DNA of 64,000 bases from positions 1,674,001 to 1,738,000 of the forward strand of contig OZ253666.1 of assembly GCA_965263305.1 (NCBI GenBank), in the 5' to 3' direction. Below the pieces are notes generated by a model. The model saw only the letters and a list, made by a program, of their open reading frames with translations, had not been told where the DNA came from and did no database searches. Shown here in pieces: positions 60,598 to 64,000 of this stretch. Origin of the DNA: MED-G105 sp965263305. Its GTDB lineage: Bacteria; Pseudomonadota; Alphaproteobacteria; Caulobacterales; Parvularculaceae. How positions within the stretch are numbered: the stretch's first letter is position 1; each line of letters opens with the position of its first letter. A program made the position numbers and the translations under genes.

Positions 60598-61284
60598 ATG
60601 GACCCGGTAATACTTATTTTCGGCGGCTTTGCGCTGTTTATCATCTTTAAGCTTTTTTCGGTCCTCGGAACCAGAACCGGCCACGAGCAACAGCGGCCGG
60701 ACCTTGAAGGCATTCAGCGCGCGGCGAAGGGCGATGATGTTGCTGCGGCCGCTAAGGAAGACGCTGCCTTCGAGCCGGTTTTTGATCGCGAGGCAGGAGA
60801 AGATGATCTTGAAGACGCTTCAGACCGTCATGCGGCAATCTCCCCGTTGGCGGCGACCCTGCGCGAGGCGGATCCTGATTTTGATGAACGCCAGTTCATC
60901 GATGGCGCCAAAGCCGCTTATGAAATGATCGTTGAGGCGTTCGCCGCCGGCGATCTCAAGAGCATCCGCCGATACCTTGAAACGTCCGTCTATGAAGCTT
61001 TCAAATCCGCTGTCACCCAACGCGAAGAAGGCCAGTTCCGCGTCGACCTGAAATTTGTGGGTACCGACAACGCATCGTTAAGCGCCGCGCGCGTCGAAGA
61101 CGGCGCGATGATCGCGACAGTTGATTTCGCCTCGAACCAGGTGCGCGCAACTTATGATCGCGACGATAACGTCGTGGATGGCGATCCCAACCGGGTTGAT
61201 CTTGTGCGGGACCGTTGGACGTTCCGACGTCCGTTGCGCGCCAACGATCCCAATTGGACGCTGAGCGCGACCGGCGCTGCATAA
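60598..61284 (+). CDS. Tim44/TimA-like membrane protein
   Basis: A 228-residue protein with one N-terminal membrane helix (VILIFGGFALFIIFKLFSVLG), a polar linker (rich in Asp/Glu/Arg) and a Tim44-like domain (DPDFDERQFIDGAKAAYEMIVEAFAAGDLKSIRRYLETSVYEAFKSAVTQREEGQ ... VDLVRDRWTFRRPLRANDPNWTLSATGAA). Bacterial Tim44-like proteins occur in alphaproteobacteria and are related to the mitochondrial import motor. AAGGAAGTAAAGG precedes the ATG. It is divergent from fxsA and followed by mltA after 50 bases. Confidence 0.9.
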   Translation: MDPVILIFGGFALFIIFKLFSVLGTRTGHEQQRPDLEGIQRAAKGDDVAAAAKEDAAFEPVFDREAGEDDLEDASDRHAAISPLAATLREADPDFDERQFIDGAKAAYEMIVEAFAAGDLKSIRRYLETSVYEAFKSAVTQREEGQFRVDLKFVGTDNASLSAARVEDGAMIATVDFASNQVRATYDRDDNVVDGDPNRVDLVRDRWTFRRPLRANDPNWTLSATGAA

Positions 61285-61334
61285 TGTGCGCCCAGCCTTG
61301 CTAAGGCGGGGCGGCGTCCCTTACGTCCATTATT

Positions 61335-62702
61335 ATGTCTGATGAAAATTTAAATGGCCGCCCGCTCGGCCGATTGCTCGCCGTTTCTTTCGTGTTGGCC
61401 GTCCTAGCGGCGGGCGTCGCCGTGTGGCGATTGTCTCCCGGTCGCGGGCCAGCGGTGATCGATTTCGATAACTACGAGATGACGGATGTCATCTACGAAC
61501 CAGCCCGTTTTGTTGATCTTGCGGGCTGGACAACGAGTGATGCTGGCGGGGCCTTAGACGCTTTTCGCCGTTCATGCATTGTGATGGCGGCGCGCGCGCC
61601 GAGTGAATTATTCAACAATGCACCTGGGGCTGACGAAACATTAGGGCGTGTTGGCGATTGGCGGGGGGCATGTTCGGCCGGTGCGTCGGTCACCCGAGCA
61701 TCGTATGCAGATGATACCGCTTACAGCGCCGCGGCGCGCGATTTTTTTGAGCGTTCATTTACGCCTTTGAAGGTGATCAGTCTCTTTTCATTGACCCAAG
61801 AAGCGGTGGACGGGAACCGTCGCGATATTGCGCCTTTGAGGCGCAGCAAAGGGATATTTACAGGTTACTTTGAACCCTCATACCGGGCAAGCCCCGTCAG
61901 TACACCGCGTTTTTCATCTCCCGTTTTGGCGCGGCCGGTTGATCTCGTCATGGTTGATCTCGGCCGTTTTCGGGAAAACCTGGCCGGCCAGCGCATCGCT
62001 GGAAAAGTGCGCAATGGCGTTTTAACGCCTTATCCAGATCGGACAGAAATCGAAGAGGGGGCTTTAGCCTCTGTCGCCCAACCGATCGCCTTTGTGCAGC
62101 CGAATGATTTGTTTTTCCTGCAAATTCAGGGGTCTGGGAAGCTCGAAATGCCAGGCGGCGAGGTCTTGCGCGTCGGTTATGACGGGCAAAACGGGCGGCC
62201 ATATACGGCGATTGGGCGTAAGCTGATTGAGCAGGGTGCGCTGACGTTAGATAATGTCTCGATGCAGACAATCTTGGATTGGTTAAACGATGCTAAACCT
62301 GCCGACGCTGCTGCGTTGCGCCGCGAAAATGAATCCTATGTTTTCTTTCGCTCGTTGGATGATTTAACGGATGGGGCCCTCGGGCCGATCGGTGCGCAAG
62401 GCGTACAGTTGACGCCCGACCGATCGATCGCGGTAGACCGACGGTTCCACGGGCTTGGCGCGCCTGTTTGGGTGTCCCTCGACCGCGAGCAACAAGCGAC
62501 GGCGCGACTGAGCGGGCTTTACATTGCGCAGGATACGGGCGGTGCCATTAAAGGGCCGATCCGAGGCGATCTTTTTATCGGCGGGCCATTGGCGGGTGAG
62601 GTCGCGGGCGCCTTGCGGGCGGAAGGTGAGTTATTTGTTCTTGCGCCTAAACCCATTGCGGCGCGCCTGGAGCAACGCATCGCTCAGAACACTGGTGGAT
62701 AA
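61335..62702 (+). CDS. mltA: Membrane-bound lytic murein transglycosylase A
   Basis: A 455-residue MltA. The N-terminus has a membrane segment (LLAVSFVLAVLAAGVAVWRL) with no lipobox. Conserved regions include FTGYFEPSYRAS, FFLQIQGSGKLEMPGGEVLRVGYDGQNGRPYTAIGRKLIEQGAL, and the C-terminal 3D domain YIAQDTGGAIKGPIRGDLFIG with the catalytic Asp. It cleaves peptidoglycan glycan strands to 1,6-anhydro ends. The smr gene follows after six bases, so the two are cotranscribed. Confidence 0.93.
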   Translation: MSDENLNGRPLGRLLAVSFVLAVLAAGVAVWRLSPGRGPAVIDFDNYEMTDVIYEPARFVDLAGWTTSDAGGALDAFRRSCIVMAARAPSELFNNAPGADETLGRVGDWRGACSAGASVTRASYADDTAYSAAARDFFERSFTPLKVISLFSLTQEAVDGNRRDIAPLRRSKGIFTGYFEPSYRASPVSTPRFSSPVLARPVDLVMVDLGRFRENLAGQRIAGKVRNGVLTPYPDRTEIEEGALASVAQPIAFVQPNDLFFLQIQGSGKLEMPGGEVLRVGYDGQNGRPYTAIGRKLIEQGALTLDNVSMQTILDWLNDAKPADAAALRRENESYVFFRSLDDLTDGALGPIGAQGVQLTPDRSIAVDRRFHGLGAPVWVSLDREQQATARLSGLYIAQDTGGAIKGPIRGDLFIGGPLAGEVAGALRAEGELFVLAPKPIAARLEQRIAQNTGG

Positions 62703-62708
62703 AAGGCT

Positions 62709-63422
62709 ATGTCGCGCCGGCGCCCCCTTTCATCAGAGGAAAAAATACTCTGGCGGCGTGTCACAAAAGATGTCGCCCCGATAGAGGGCGCTGTCTCCGT
62801 CGACAAAACTGACATCTCGCCATCCGTGATCACCGAGAAGAATTCCGGTGATGCCGGGGTTGTGCGCCCTGATCGTCTCACCACATCGAGTTTCTCCAAA
62901 GCGTCGAAAACAAAGACTGATCAAAAGACCAGTAAACCGGTTGCATCAAGGGCCGTGGACGCGCGCGCTAAAAAACCGTTGCTCCCAAAGAAGGCAACCA
63001 TGGGCGCGCCGACGGCATGGCGGGCTGGCGATCCACGCCGTGATAAACTCGCCGCCAATCGACGACTGCCCATTGACCGGACGCTAGATCTGCATGGATT
63101 GACCCAAGTCGAGGCTGAGACCCTGCTCATCTCGTTTGTTAAAGCAGCCCATGCGGATGGTTGTCGGTGCCTACTGATCATCACTGGCAAGGGAGGCCCG
63201 GCGTCGACGAGTAATATGATGCGCGCCCGGGCGGCGCGGTCCCGTCGTGATGATCCGCCGGGGCAAGGGACGTGGATCGACACACGAAAGCATGGCGTCC
63301 TGCGGGAGCGAGTGCGGGATTGGGTGGACGGGCCAGCGCTGCGCCACCTCGTCTCGCGGCTATCGACCGCCCGTCCTAAGGATGGTGGAAACGGCGCTTA
63401 TTATCTGCACCTGAAGGCGTAA
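62709..63422 (+). CDS. Smr domain protein
   Basis: A 237-residue protein with a disordered, Lys/Ser/Thr-rich N-terminal ~110 residues and a C-terminal Smr domain: LDLHGLTQVEAETLLISFVKAAHADGCRCLLIITGKGGP ... GVLRERVRDWVDGPALRHLVSRLSTARPKDGGNGAYYLHLKA. The LDxHG and TGKG motifs mark the nuclease-type Smr (MutS2 C-terminal) fold. It may act on branched DNA or RNA. It lies six bases after mltA. An Arg-rich insertion (RAARSRRDDP) lies between the motifs. Confidence 0.88.
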   Translation: MSRRRPLSSEEKILWRRVTKDVAPIEGAVSVDKTDISPSVITEKNSGDAGVVRPDRLTTSSFSKASKTKTDQKTSKPVASRAVDARAKKPLLPKKATMGAPTAWRAGDPRRDKLAANRRLPIDRTLDLHGLTQVEAETLLISFVKAAHADGCRCLLIITGKGGPASTSNMMRARAARSRRDDPPGQGTWIDTRKHGVLRERVRDWVDGPALRHLVSRLSTARPKDGGNGAYYLHLKA

Positions 63423-63459
63423 CGCTTGAGCGGTGACCCGCCGGCGTTCAGGGAGGCTG

Positions 63460-64000
63460 TTAGCGTAACAGCGAGGTGATGCTGCTGATGACAGTGCTCA
63501 TAACGTTGCCCGCCGCGGACGCCGCCAAACCAACCCACGCGATCAGACCGAGACCTGTTGCCTGCAGCAAGCCCATATGCAAACCGAAAGCAGCGAGCGG
63601 CAAGACAACCGCCCAGAAGGCGCTCGAATAAGCGAAGCGCACAAAAATCGTCTGGCGGATGTCGTCCCAAATCGATTTTGGAAGCTCCCAATACCAGCGC
63701 CGACGGCCATGGGCGGCCAGCTGGTGGGCGTTGAAAGGCGTTGCCGATAAAACAAGAACGCTGCGGTTTTTCCATTTTTGGAAAATCAGTTTCATCGCGC
63801 CGTTCACAACCGATCCAGGCGCTAATCGGCGATTAAAGCGTGCGGTGATGAAGCCGGCGAAATCATCGTAGTTGATGTCGCCGTCGAAATGCTTGGCGTC
63901 GAATTCGATATCCATCACGACGGCTGCCGGCGAGCTGCCTTCGCTATCTTCATCAATTCTCACGGTCTGAAAACGGACGCCGAAATGACGAAGGTAGGAC
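63460..64000 (-). CDS. Membrane protein of unknown function, 5' end outside window
   Basis: The reading frame is open from 63460 through the end of the window, so the gene starts beyond base 64000. The last visible residues (from the N side) are SYLRHFGVRFQTVRIDEDSEG, then a soluble ~70-residue part (VVMDIEFDAKHFDGDINYDDFAGF) and three hydrophobic segments near the C-terminus (AFWAVVLPLAAFGLHMGLL, TGLGLIAWVGLAASAAG, VMSTVISSITSLL). No family recognised. It converges with smr. A GTG at 63963 is a less likely start because conserved-looking sequence continues upstream. Confidence 0.6.
   Translation of the reverse strand, partial: SYLRHFGVRFQTVRIDEDSEGSSPAAVVMDIEFDAKHFDGDINYDDFAGFITARFNRRLAPGSVVNGAMKLIFQKWKNRSVLVLSATPFNAHQLAAHGRRRWYWELPKSIWDDIRQTIFVRFAYSSAFWAVVLPLAAFGLHMGLLQATGLGLIAWVGLAASAAGNVMSTVISSITSLLR

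Noticed and set aside
1..64000. CRISPR arrays, insertion sequences or prophage
   Set aside because: No regularly spaced repeats, transposase, integrase or phage structural genes were recognised on either strand.

Overview
The window reads as chromosomal DNA of an alphaproteobacterium, most likely from the Caulobacterales/Parvularculales side of the class. The evidence is a CckA-type hybrid kinase directly after flhB, CtrA-type boxes (TTAA-N7-TTAAC and TTAACCAT) at the cell-cycle and flagellar promoters, a COQ7-type ubiquinone hydroxylase, alphaproteobacterial SerA/SerC, SecB and Tim44-like proteins, and frequent weak or absent Shine-Dalgarno sequences. The species cannot be named from the sequence. 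No rRNA, CRISPR array, insertion sequence or prophage was seen. One tRNA (Leu, CAA anticodon) is present.

Layout. 1-5.2 kb: end of a phosphodiester glycosidase gene, a coupled padR/membrane-protein operon, a small lipoprotein, a YciB/IspZ-family protein, an exported thioredoxin-like protein, an orphan degenerate TPP riboswitch and a lipoprotein. 5.2-10.8 kb: purA, an AAA ATPase, then serA and serC, with a promoter and a two-hairpin leader before serC. 10.9-14.7 kb: an AraC-regulator-led cluster (NmrA-like reductase, DUF1772 protein, membrane serine hydrolase). 14.9-23.6 kb: EamA transporter, PhzF protein, thiD, lytic transglycosylase, DUF2490 protein, SelO, a VPLPA-CTERM protein, threonine ammonia-lyase and a small exported protein. 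23.8-33.1 kb: NfeD protease plus slipin pair, a large TonB-dependent receptor, TusA, and a Sel1/peptidoglycan-binding plus beta-helix secreted pair. 33.2-40.5 kb: tRNA-Leu, dihydroorotase, ygfZ, MAPEG protein, tag, a lectin-like secreted protein flanked by a 16-bp repeat, exoD, dsbB and coq7. 40.5-45.7 kb is an accessory-looking patch: a lipoprotein with a small partner, three very small proteins, and a proteasome-like Ntn hydrolase with a partner of unknown function. 45.8-48.0 kb: DUF302, SRPBCC and patatin genes. 48.1-56.8 kb: flgB-flgC-fliE, an amidohydrolase, fliQ-fliR-flhB and cckA. 56.9-64 kb: methyltransferase/TetR pair, dnaQ, secB, fxsA, tim44-like, mltA, smr and a partial membrane protein.

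The clearest functional logic is in the flagellar/cckA block. CckA controls the phosphorylation of CtrA, and CtrA-type boxes lie before flgB, fliQ and cckA, so flagellar assembly and the kinase itself appear wired into the cell-cycle circuit. The most interesting undescribed unit is the proteasome-like Ntn hydrolase at 43.8-45.1 kb with its adjoining small gene. The orphan TPP riboswitch and the serC leader are the most notable RNA elements.
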